Source of the DNA: Trebonia sp.
GTDB taxonomy: Bacteria; Actinomycetota; Actinomycetes; Streptosporangiales; Streptosporangiaceae
Length of the DNA: 7,631 bases
NCBI GenBank assembly: GCA_030038035.1
Contig: JASHPP010000721.1
Span: 1-7,631 of the forward strand
Direction: 5' to 3'
Numbering within the stretch: the stretch's first letter is position 1; every line of letters begins with the position of its first letter. Both the position numbers and the translations under genes were made by a program. This document shows positions 1 to 6,089 of the stretch, one piece after another. Below the pieces are notes generated by a model, which was not told the DNA's origin, searched no databases, and saw nothing but the letters and a program-made list of their open reading frames with translations.

Positions 1-1214
1 CGGGCGGCGGTGGCACGGACTTGGGAGGGGTGGGCGTGGGTAGTGGGGACCTGGGTGGCGCGGGCGTCGGTGGCCAGGCCGGTGGCCCTGGCGACCGGGC
101 CGACCAGGCCGAGGCGGCGGGCCTGCTCGGCGGTGAGGATGCCGGTGGCCTCCAGCCGGTCGACGAAGGAGTTCGTGTTCAGCAGCGCGTCGGCGGCGCG
201 GCGCAGTTCGGCGTAGGCGCCGGGCAGGTCGCGGCGGAGCGCGTCGGCGTCCGGGGCGCGGCTGACCCCGCCGGGGGTGACAACGCCGAACAGGTACCTG
301 TGGCCGAAGGCGGCCGCGTTGACCCGCAGCAGCCGTTCCAGCGCGATCTCGGCGGCGGACTGGCCCACCGTCAGGCCGGTGGACTGGCACAGCGCCGCTG
401 TTGCCGCCGCGTGGTTGTACAGCCGCTCGAGCTCGAGCGCGACCGCCCTGGTCCTTGCCGCCTCGGCCGACGGCGCGACGCCGAGGGCCGCCTCCGCCGC
501 GGCGGCGAACGCCCAGCCGAGCGCGACCGCGCTGAGCCCCTCCACCCGCTCGGCGAGGAAGGCGCCCTCGTCCGGGGTGGTGCCGCGCAGCCGCCATTCC
601 ACGCCGCGGTGCTTGTGCCAGGCGAACAGGTACAGGTCGACGACTTCCTCGCCGCTGGTGACCAGGCCGTAGTACAGGCTCTCCACGCCGACCTGGCGAA
701 CCGGCCCGAACGGGAACTCGAAGGCCTGCCCGCCCACGGTATGCCGGGCGTTCGCCTCGTCGAGCGGCCGGGCCGGGCGGTGCCCGAGCCGCGGAAAGTC
801 TGATCCCGCGTGCGGCGGCAGCATGAGCCGGTTGAGCGGCTTGCCGGTAGCGGGCCGGATGCCGAACTGCTCGTAGATCTCGCACTCCTCGACGAACGCG
901 GCCGGCGCGACGTCGGAGAGCCCCGGGTACTCGTCGGTGGCGACCTCGGTCTCGGTGACCAGGTACCCGGGCCCGCACGACCAGACCAGGCGCAGGGTGC
1001 AGAGGTCGCCGCCGTTGTCGGCGAACATGTCGGCGAGCCGGGTGCCCTGGGTGACCGCGAGGGCATGCGTGGCGGCCTCCAGGACCTCGGGCGACAGGCG
1101 GATCGTGGCCGCTCCCCTGGTCGCGCCGTCGGTGACCTCCTGGCCGCCGAGGCCGGTGAGCTGGCGCAAGATCAGCTCCATCGGCTGGGCCGCCCGCGGC
1201 TCGACGGTCGTCAT
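1..1214 (-). CDS. hycE: Group-4 hydrogenase / complex I-like large subunit (NuoC-NuoD fusion), nickel-ligand cysteines lost; 3' end outside window
   Basis: The large subunit of a membrane-bound hydrogenase-like complex (HycE/HyfG family), the peripheral arm docking on the HycD membrane subunit. 404 residues are visible; the C-terminus, where the second CxxC would be, is cut off by the window edge. Residues about 20-145 form the NuoC-like (30-kDa) domain, ending in IYEQFGIRP and a LNRLMLPP segment. Residues about 165-404 are NuoD-like: FPFGPVRQVGVES (167-179), GEEVVDLYL (188-196), HKHRGVE (200-206), ELERLYNH (261-268) and VGPVARATG (371-379). In catalytic relatives the segment after HRG.E contains DRVCGICGFAH; here it reads ERVEGLSAVAL (222-232), so both first-pair Ni ligands are replaced (Glu225, Ser228). 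The ATG overlaps the hycQ stop (ATGA) and has only a weak ribosome site, implying translational coupling. Family membership is clear; hydrogenase activity is doubtful. An Ehr-type complex is the best fit. Confidence 0.9.
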   Translation of the reverse strand, partial: MTTVEPRAAQPMELILRQLTGLGGQEVTDGATRGAATIRLSPEVLEAATHALAVTQGTRLADMFADNGGDLCTLRLVWSCGPGYLVTETEVATDEYPGLSDVAPAAFVEECEIYEQFGIRPATGKPLNRLMLPPHAGSDFPRLGHRPARPLDEANARHTVGGQAFEFPFGPVRQVGVESLYYGLVTSGEEVVDLYLFAWHKHRGVEWRLRGTTPDEGAFLAERVEGLSAVALGWAFAAAAEAALGVAPSAEAARTRAVALELERLYNHAAATAALCQSTGLTVGQSAAEIALERLLRVNAAAFGHRYLFGVVTPGGVSRAPDADALRRDLPGAYAELRRAADALLNTNSFVDRLEATGILTAEQARRLGLVGPVARATGLATDARATQVPTTHAHPSQVRATAA

Positions 1215-2695
1215 CCGATTACCGCGATCGAATGGCGGAGGATCGCGTCGAGGCCGACGGGGATCCACAGGCCGAGGACCAGGAGCGCGGCCAGGCCGAG
1301 GATGAGCGGGGCGGCGGTGACCGCCACCGTCGTTCGGTCCCGGTACGGGCTGGCCAGGACCGGCTCGGTCGGCGGCGGGCCGGTCACCATCCCGGCCGTG
1401 GTCCGGGCGAAGGCCACGAACGCCAGGCCGAGCAGGGCGAGCAGGAGCAGCGGGAACACCGGGCTGCCGTGCGCGAAGCCGGCCCGCACGATCGTCAGCT
1501 CGGAGAGGAACAGGCCGAACGGCGGCGAGCCGAGGACCGCGAACGAGGCGAGCAGCAGCGCGCCGCCGGTGACGGGCACCGCCGCGAGCAGCCCGCTGAC
1601 CTGCGCTGCCTCCCTGGTCCGGTAGCGCAGCGACACGTCGCCGCTGGACAGGAAGAGCACCGCCTTGGCCAGCGCGTGGTTCAGCATCTGCAGCAGCGCG
1701 CCGTAGAGCCCGAGCGTGCCGCCGAAGCCGAGGGCGACCGCGATGATGCCCATGTGCTCCACGCTCGAATAGGCGAACAATCGCTTGAAGTTCCCCTTCC
1801 GCACCATGAACAGCGCGCCGATCACGATCGAGGCGAAGCCGAAGGACAGCAGCACCGCCCGCGGGTAGGTGCCGCCGAGCCGCGCGTGGGCGATCGCGAG
1901 GAACCTGATGATGGCGTACATGCCCGTGTTCAGCAGCGCGGCGGACAGCATCGCGCTTGCCGGGCTCGGCGCCTCGGCGTGCGCGTCGGGCAGCCAGGTG
2001 TGCATCGGCGCCAGCCCGACCTTGGTGCCGTAGCCCACCACGGCGAGCAGGAACGCCAGCCGCAGGCTCTGCGGGGCCAGCGCGTGTGCGTGCATAAGCA
2101 GGTACGGCCAGGTCAGGCCCAGGTTAGAGCCCAGGTGCAGGGCGCTGCCCGAGTAGAACAGGAACAGCGTGCCGGCCAGCGCGATCGTGACGCCGAGCGA
2201 GCTGATGATGATGTACTTCCACGCCGCCTCGAGCGACCGCGGGTGGCCCTCCAGGCCGACAAGGGCCGCGCTGGCCAGCGTGCTCCCCTCGATGAGGACG
2301 AACAGCAGGCCGAGGTTGCCGGTCTCGAGCGCCGCGAGCATCAGCGAGGCGAACAGGCCGAAGAACGTGAAGTAGAGCCGGACCTGGAAGGAGCTGAGCT
2401 CGCCGGCGTCTTCCTGGGCGGAGATGTAGCCGATCGAGCCGAGCGCGGCGAGCAGGGTGACGGCGGCCACGGTCATCGCGAAGAAGCCGCCGAGCGTGTC
2501 CACGTAGAGGAAGCCGTCCCAGCCGGCCAGCGGCCGGTGACCGTCCAGCGTGACGAGCAGCGCGACCGCGCAGCCGAGGGAGACCGCTGCGCCGGCCGCC
2601 TGGGCCAGGCCGGCCCACCGGGCCCGGGCTCCGGCGAGCACGGCGGCCGACCCGGCCAGCGGGCCCAGCGCGATGAGGATGGCCAGGGCGGTCAT
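1211..2695 (-). CDS. hycQ: Proton-translocating antiporter-like membrane subunit (HyfF / NuoL-M-N family)
   Basis: A 494-residue polytopic membrane protein of the Proton_antipo_M family, the ion-pumping subunit of the complex. Hydrophobic segments run nearly end to end. Hallmarks in order: IEGSTL with Glu136 in the TM5 position; GYGTKVGLAPMHTWLPDAHA (221-240) with the TM7 Lys225; KGNFKRLFAYSSVEHMG (300-316); and NHALAKAVLF (339-348) with Lys344, the TM12 lysine equivalent. These charged residues carry protons in NuoL/M/N, and all are kept. Length matches HyfF/HycQ proteins. The start is the ATG at 2695, not an earlier in-frame codon: it overlaps the hycP stop as ATGA, begins with a typical hydrophobic N-terminus, and GGGAG lies 8 nt upstream inside hycP. 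The gene's own TGA overlaps the hycE ATG. It could be loosely called NuoN-like, but order and neighbours favour HyfF/HycQ. Confidence 0.92.
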   Translation of the reverse strand: MTALAILIALGPLAGSAAVLAGARARWAGLAQAAGAAVSLGCAVALLVTLDGHRPLAGWDGFLYVDTLGGFFAMTVAAVTLLAALGSIGYISAQEDAGELSSFQVRLYFTFFGLFASLMLAALETGNLGLLFVLIEGSTLASAALVGLEGHPRSLEAAWKYIIISSLGVTIALAGTLFLFYSGSALHLGSNLGLTWPYLLMHAHALAPQSLRLAFLLAVVGYGTKVGLAPMHTWLPDAHAEAPSPASAMLSAALLNTGMYAIIRFLAIAHARLGGTYPRAVLLSFGFASIVIGALFMVRKGNFKRLFAYSSVEHMGIIAVALGFGGTLGLYGALLQMLNHALAKAVLFLSSGDVSLRYRTREAAQVSGLLAAVPVTGGALLLASFAVLGSPPFGLFLSELTIVRAGFAHGSPVFPLLLLALLGLAFVAFARTTAGMVTGPPPTEPVLASPYRDRTTVAVTAAPLILGLAALLVLGLWIPVGLDAILRHSIAVIG

Positions 2696-3366
2696 CCGCG
2701 GAGCTCCCGCAGCTCGGCGGCGCTGGCCTGGGCCAGCTGGCGGGTGAGCCCGGAGACGAACACGACCATGATCAGCACCCCCGCGACGATGTCCAGGAAG
2801 ATCCCTGCCTCGACGATGAACGGGAACGTCGCGACCAGCGTGATCGCGCCGAGGAAGACCCCGTTCTCCACGATCAGCCAGCCGATGAGCTGCGCCACCG
2901 TGTGCCTGCGCACCACCATCGCCAGCGCGCCGAGCAGGATCACCGCGGTGGACAGCGGGACCACCGCGGACGCGACCGTGCCGTGCGGCAGCAGCGCGGG
3001 CCGGGTCACCAGGTAGGCGAACGCGGTCAGCGCGCCTCCGGCGATCAGCGAGGTGGACAGGCCGGTGGACATCGCGGCGTCGCGTTTGAGCGCCAGCCGG
3101 GTCATCAGCAGCCTGCGGGCCGCCACCGGGATCGCGATCCCCTTGACCGCCAGCGTGAGCGCGGCGAGGATCCACAGCTCGGCGCTGTGGAAGACGACCG
3201 CGGCGGTCCCGGCCGCGAACGCGAGCACGACCGACTGGGCGCCGTAGTAGACCACGTACCGGTTGAACAGCTTGGACGCCAGGCAGGCGAACGCGAGCAG
3301 CAGGATCAGCACGCCGGACAGGTCGAGCAGGACGCCGGCGGCGCTGGTCGCGGACAGGCTCTGCAT
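2692..3366 (-). CDS. hycP: Hydrogenase-4 component E-like membrane subunit (HyfE / HycP, NuoK-like C-terminal part)
   Basis: A 224-residue membrane protein, the usual length for HyfE/HycP, with about six to seven hydrophobic helices. The first part carries SKLFNRYVVYYGAQSVVLAF (31-50) and a lysine in TLAVKGIAIP (71-80), typical of HyfE. The C-terminal part resembles NuoK: LIGWLIVENGVFLGAI (160-175) with intramembrane Glu167, and FIVEAGIFLDIVAGVLIM (183-200) with Glu186. Buried acids of this kind take part in the proton path of complex I. The protein should sit between the NuoH-like and antiporter subunits. The chosen ATG at 3366 follows hycD by 5 nt; GGAG is about 10 nt upstream, slightly far. 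The stop overlaps the hycQ start. HyfE-family proteins are poorly characterised biochemically, so the role is inferred from complex architecture. Confidence 0.88.
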   Translation of the reverse strand: MQSLSATSAAGVLLDLSGVLILLLAFACLASKLFNRYVVYYGAQSVVLAFAAGTAAVVFHSAELWILAALTLAVKGIAIPVAARRLLMTRLALKRDAAMSTGLSTSLIAGGALTAFAYLVTRPALLPHGTVASAVVPLSTAVILLGALAMVVRRHTVAQLIGWLIVENGVFLGAITLVATFPFIVEAGIFLDIVAGVLIMVVFVSGLTRQLAQASAAELRELRG

Positions 3367-3371
3367 TGTGT

Positions 3372-4319
3372 TCAGGCTCCGATCACGTAGGACGTGGCCA
3401 CGCCGACCAGGGCGAGCATGAACGCGGCGCCGAGGAACTCGGCGATACGGAAGAAGCGCAGCTTCGCGAACGAGGTGTCGATGATCACGATCGCCAGGCC
3501 GCACAGGGCGAGCTTGCCGAGCAGCACCGGGATCGCCAGCAGCGCGCCGGGCAGGCTGGTCGCGTTGCCGAGCCCCCAGGGGATCACGAACACGTTCATG
3601 AAGACCGAGGACAGCAGGAAGAGCTTCATCCAGCTCCCCCACTTGACCAGCGCGTACTCGCGGCCGGAGTACTCCAGTACCCGGTTCTCCTCGATCATCG
3701 AGATCTCCGTCGAGCCGCCGGGCGTGTCGATCGGTATCCGGCCGTTCTCCACCAGCACGATCATGAAGAACGCGACCAGCCCGAGCAGGTGCGTCGGCAG
3801 CACGACCACGTACGGCGAGGACGCGACGGCGTGGTTCATCAGGTACGGGTTGTCAGAGGCCGACACCGCGCCGACGGTGAAGAAGATGAGGATCAGGGCC
3901 GGCTCGGCCATGCTGCCGATCCAGCTTGCCCGGCTCGCCCCCAGGCCGCCGGTCGGGCTCGCGGTATCCAGGCCGGCCAGCGAGATGACGAAGCTCGCCA
4001 GCGTGAGCACGAACGCGCCGCCGATCAGGTCGGCGAGGAAGGCCAGCGGCAGCGGCTCGTTCGTGATCACGGGGACGATGACCGACACCGTCAGGTAGCA
4101 GGCGAACGCGACGAACGGGGCGCCGCGGAACACCCAGGACGCCTGGTCGCTGACCGCGCTGCCCTTGCGCAGGAGCTTGGCCAGGTCGCGGTAAGGCTGC
4201 AGCACGCTCGGGCCGCGCTTGGACCCGACGACAGCCTCGGCGCGCGTCATCGCACCTGCGTACAGGGGGGCGAACGTGAGGACGACAAGGCTCTGCAGAA
4301 CCTGAATTAGCTCAGGCAC
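3372..4319 (-). CDS. hycD: NuoH / HycD-family membrane anchor subunit of hydrogenase-like complex
   Basis: A 315-residue respiratory-complex-I subunit-1 family protein (HycD/HyfC/EchB), the membrane subunit on which the catalytic arm docks. About eight hydrophobic helices are visible. Diagnostic loops: KRGPSVLQPYRDLAKLL (34-50), equivalent to the NuoH RxGPxxxQPxxDxxKLL segment; SPTGGLGASRASWIGSMAEP (121-140), matching the GMGASRE..AEPAL stretch of HycD; and ENGRIPIDTP (191-200), followed by EISMIEENRVLEYSGREYAL (205-224), the acidic loop facing the catalytic subunit. Translation starts at GTG 4319, 7 nt after a strong GGGGAGG ribosome site. It is the first gene of a four-gene run. The HyfB-like antiporter and NuoB-like subunit I would expect before it are absent; the next gene upstream is usp. 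The 161-nt gap holds a candidate regulator site, so this is probably the operon head. Confidence 0.93.
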   Translation of the reverse strand: MPELIQVLQSLVVLTFAPLYAGAMTRAEAVVGSKRGPSVLQPYRDLAKLLRKGSAVSDQASWVFRGAPFVAFACYLTVSVIVPVITNEPLPLAFLADLIGGAFVLTLASFVISLAGLDTASPTGGLGASRASWIGSMAEPALILIFFTVGAVSASDNPYLMNHAVASSPYVVVLPTHLLGLVAFFMIVLVENGRIPIDTPGGSTEISMIEENRVLEYSGREYALVKWGSWMKLFLLSSVFMNVFVIPWGLGNATSLPGALLAIPVLLGKLALCGLAIVIIDTSFAKLRFFRIAEFLGAAFMLALVGVATSYVIGA

Positions 4320-4326
4320 AAGTACG

Positions 4327-4333
4327 CCTCCCC
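4327..4333 (-). promoter_or_regulatory. Ribosome binding site of hycD
   Basis: On the minus strand this reads GGGGAGG, 7 nt before a GTG codon. It decides the GTG at 4319 as the hycD start, since no ATG lies at a suitable distance. Confidence 0.8.
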
Positions 4334-4394
4334 TGCTCGTCCGACGCCGGACACAGCTTGCAGGTAGAGGCCATCAGCCGTGTTCCCCGGCGAC

Positions 4395-4412
4395 ACGCGA
4401 GCCTCATCGCGT
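4395..4412 (-). promoter_or_regulatory. CRP/FNR-like inverted repeat upstream of hycD
   Basis: The minus strand reads ACGCGA-TGAGGC-TCGCGT: perfect 6-bp arms around a 6-nt spacer, the geometry of CRP/FNR-family operators (consensus TGTGA-N6-TCACA). It is centred about 84 nt upstream of the hycD start. The base identities match the CRP consensus only partly (xxxGA-N6-TCxCx), so the protein is unknown. The 12-mer GATGAGGCTCGC and a CCGG six bases after it recur upstream of usp. The adjoining stretch 4413-4460 is unusually AT-rich for this window and is a plausible promoter, though I cannot assign clear -35/-10 boxes. Confidence 0.45.
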
Positions 4413-4480
4413 ATGCAGCTCTTACAATACATGGCGATTTTCCGCGGGGCGAATTGACCATGTTTGCGGGAAGCGGCGGT

Positions 4481-4912
4481 CTAGGGTGCCAGCAGTACCG
4501 GCAGGCTGCTCTTGCGGGCCGCGGTCGCGGCGACGTGACCCAGGCGCGGGTGCAGCACGCCGCCAGTGCCGTGCCTGCCGAGGACAAGCAGGTCGAAACC
4601 ATGCTGCTGGGCGTAGTCGCAGACGGTCTTGGCGGCGTCGCCGCTTTGGGCGAACTGCAGGCTCATCCGGGCCCGCTGGACGTCCGGGATCGCTTCGCAG
4701 GCTTTGGCGAAGGTCTCCTGGGCGAAGCGCTGGCGGCCGTTGAAGTCGGCGACGCCCTCGTCGGCGTCTTCGGTATGCGGCGCGGGCCGCAGCACCGTGA
4801 GCGCGACGATGTGCGCCGCGCCGTCGGTCGTCACCGCGGCCGCCGCGCGCAAGGCGGCGACGGCGCCGGGCGAGCAGTCCCAGCCGACCAGGATGCGGCG
4901 GAACACGGTCAT
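4481..4912 (-). CDS. Single-domain universal stress protein (UspA family)
   Basis: A 143-residue cytoplasmic protein covering one complete Usp domain. The N-terminal strand FRRILVGWDCSPGA (4-17) has the nucleotide-binding Asp12 position and the C-terminal strand is SLPVLLAP (136-143). The ATP-binding signature G-x2-G-x9-G-(S/T) is seen as GRHG (112-115), nine residues, then GH (125-126): the glycines are kept but the final Ser/Thr is His126. Usp proteins of this type sense or hold ATP/AMP and accompany stress or dormancy responses; in mycobacteria many belong to the hypoxia regulon. The start is ATG 4912, 7 nt after GAGGAG; a GTG at 4927 lies inside that ribosome site region and is less likely. 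It lies upstream of hycD on the same strand with a 161-nt gap, so co-transcription is possible but not shown. No target can be named. Confidence 0.92.
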   Translation of the reverse strand: MTVFRRILVGWDCSPGAVAALRAAAAVTTDGAAHIVALTVLRPAPHTEDADEGVADFNGRQRFAQETFAKACEAIPDVQRARMSLQFAQSGDAAKTVCDYAQQHGFDLLVLGRHGTGGVLHPRLGHVAATAARKSSLPVLLAP

Positions 4913-4919
4913 TGGCGGG

Positions 4920-4925
4920 CTCCTC
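4920..4925 (-). promoter_or_regulatory. Ribosome binding site of usp
   Basis: The minus strand reads GAGGAG, 7 nt before the ATG at 4912. It argues against the in-frame GTG at 4927, which would place this site within the coding region. Confidence 0.75.
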
Positions 4926-5052
4926 ACCTGCCGAAGCCGGACAGGACACAGAAGCCGTCAGCGGGCTCTCCGGCTCCGGGAGCTGCCTCCAGGACCAGTG
5001 AGCACAGCACCCGCGGTTCCGGTCCTGGAAACCCCCCTGCATTACCGGACCG

Positions 5053-5070
5053 TGGCGAGCCTCATCACCA
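5053..5070 (-). promoter_or_regulatory. CRP/FNR-like inverted repeat upstream of usp
   Basis: The minus strand reads TGGTGA-TGAGGC-TCGCCA: arms pair at 5 of 6 positions around a 6-nt spacer identical to that of the hycD site. Its left half GGTGA is close to the CRP half-site TGTGA. It is centred about 150 nt upstream of the usp start, within the 224-nt gap (4913-5136) between usp and the methyltransferase gene. The same gap also holds a small hairpin-forming stretch (4965-4983) and a weaker dyad (5015-5033); no gene is visible in it. Confidence 0.42.
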
Positions 5071-5136
5071 ATTGCGGCCATTGTGAACCGAGCGGCCACG
5101 GCCCGCAAGGGAAAGCCGCCAAGCGCCGACGTCCCG

Positions 5137-5946
5137 TTACCGTTTTACCCCGGCACCGGACAGGTTCGTCGCCTTCAGCGGGACTCGGTCGGTTGTCTTG
5201 CCCGGGCGCCAGTCCTGCATCAGGACCACGCCAGGATCGGCCAGCTCGAAGCCGTCGAACAAGCGCAGGACCTCCGCGTGCGAGCGGAGCCGGAATGGCG
5301 TGCTGTAGTCCTGGTAGGCATCCCTCGTGCCGGAGACCATGCCCGGGTCCGCCCCCTGGGAGGTGCCGGTCGAGAGCACCAGGAAGCTCCCTGGCGCGAG
5401 GGCGTCCCGGTACCGGGCGACGATGCCCTCCGGATCTTCCTCGTCCCCGATGAAGTGCAGGATGCTGAGCAGGAGAATCGCGACTGGCTGGGCGAAGTCG
5501 AGGCAGTCCTTGACGATCTCGCTGCCGAGCACGGCCTGCGGGTCGCGCAGATCGGCCCGGACCGTGACGAGGCCGTCGCCAGTGGCAAGCAGCGCGCGGT
5601 TGTGCGCGATCACCACCGGGTCGTGATCGACGTAGACGACGCGCGCGCCGGGAACGACGTCGCGGGCCACCTCGTGGACGCTCGGCGAGGTCGGCAGGCC
5701 GCTGCCCAGGTCGAGGAACTGGGCGACGCCCTGCTCCGCGACGAACCGCACCGCACGGACGAGGAAGTCCCTGTTGGCGAGCGCGAGCCGCTTCGGCTCC
5801 AGGTGGGAGGCCATCAGCTTGTCCGCGACGGCCCGGTCGACCGCGAAGTTGTCCTTGCCGTCGAGCAGATAGTCGTAGACCCGCGCGATGCTCGGGTGCG
5901 TGATGTCGATGCCCTCGGGCACCCTCGGTTCCAGGCTGCTGACCAT
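5137..5946 (-). CDS. SAM-dependent methyltransferase, DUF574 / Methyltransf_19 family (PF04672)
   Basis: A 269-residue protein of the usual length for this actinobacterial family of S-adenosylmethionine-dependent methyltransferases; substrates of most members are unknown. Family marks in order: HPSIARVYDYLLDGKDNFAV (17-36), the N-terminal signature where relatives usually have WLGGKDNF; the SAM-binding motif I FLDLGSGLPT (77-86); VYVDHDPVVIAH (104-115) with the acidic residue that should bind the ribose; RADLRDP (130-136); ILLLSILHFI (157-166); and a C-terminal strand near FELADPGVVLMQDW (233-246). The start is ATG 5946, with AGGAA 8 nt upstream. A much longer open frame extends to 6093, but it crosses the promoter-like AT-rich region and has no family similarity there. 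It has its own upstream region and is not obviously part of either neighbouring operon. No transferred-DNA signs. Confidence 0.93.
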   Translation of the reverse strand: MVSSLEPRVPEGIDITHPSIARVYDYLLDGKDNFAVDRAVADKLMASHLEPKRLALANRDFLVRAVRFVAEQGVAQFLDLGSGLPTSPSVHEVARDVVPGARVVYVDHDPVVIAHNRALLATGDGLVTVRADLRDPQAVLGSEIVKDCLDFAQPVAILLLSILHFIGDEEDPEGIVARYRDALAPGSFLVLSTGTSQGADPGMVSGTRDAYQDYSTPFRLRSHAEVLRLFDGFELADPGVVLMQDWRPGKTTDRVPLKATNLSGAGVKR

Positions 5947-5996
5947 CGTGGGTGTTCCTGCCCCGCAGCGCTCGCCCACCGCGAGCGGCGAACGCG

Positions 5997-6027
5997 AAAG
6001 TACCAAATTGTGACTAGCCTCAAACAA
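5997..6027 (-). promoter_or_regulatory. Candidate promoter of the methyltransferase gene
   Basis: This is one of the few AT-rich stretches in the window. On the minus strand TTGTTT (6022-6027) is followed 19 nt later by TACTTT (5997-6002). Alternatively GTTT-N17-GGTACT resembles the GTTT/GGGTA pattern of actinobacterial stress sigma factors (SigB/SigF). It lies 51-81 nt upstream of the ATG. Spacing is not ideal for either reading. Confidence 0.35.
6009..6024 (-). promoter_or_regulatory. CRP-like site upstream of the methyltransferase gene
   Basis: The minus strand reads TTTGA-GGCTAG-TCACA, matching TGTGA-N6-TCACA at 9 of the 10 consensus half-site positions. It overlaps the candidate -35 region and is centred about 70 nt upstream of the start codon. 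It includes the heptamer TGAGGCT found in the hycD and usp sites, though shifted by 3 nt relative to the dyad centre. A wider ATTGT/ACAAT pairing (6007-6028) is also present. Confidence 0.5.
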
Positions 6028-6089
6028 TAGCGCCGATGTCCGATGCCTGCGCGCAAAGGCTGACGGCGGACGCTGCCGGGCCCGGGGCG

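Noticed and set aside
21..1625. Plus-strand frames opposite hycE and the 3' part of hycQ
   Set aside because: Low-complexity Gly/Arg/Ala translation without ribosome sites; fully explained as antisense of hycE and hycQ.
1232..3016. Long plus-strand open frame (594 codons) opposite hycQ and hycP
   Set aside because: It is rich in Arg, Gln, Glu and Gly with no domain pattern, the typical antisense image of a high-GC gene; the minus strand carries clear membrane-protein motifs over the same DNA.
3366..4310. Plus-strand frame opposite hycD
   Set aside because: Charged low-complexity translation; antisense of a gene with unambiguous NuoH motifs.
4312..4602. Minus-strand 96-codon frame spanning the usp end, the gap and the hycD start, with several Cys residues
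   Set aside because: It overlaps usp in another frame and has no ribosome site; the cysteines come from the GC-rich composition. No family resemblance.
4965..4983. Hairpin GCTCtCCGG / CCGGgAGC as a terminator
   Set aside because: It is short, has a 2-nt loop, lacks a T-run, and lies inside the presumed 5' leader of usp; more likely GC-rich chance pairing.
4320..5136. DosR-type box (GGGACT-N-AGTCCC-like) for hypoxic control
   Set aside because: I looked for it because Usp and hyc genes are near or in hypoxia regulons in mycobacteria, but no convincing match was found in either gap.
5083..6030. Plus-strand frame opposite the methyltransferase gene
   Set aside because: Antisense shadow; the minus-strand product shows a complete SAM-binding fold.
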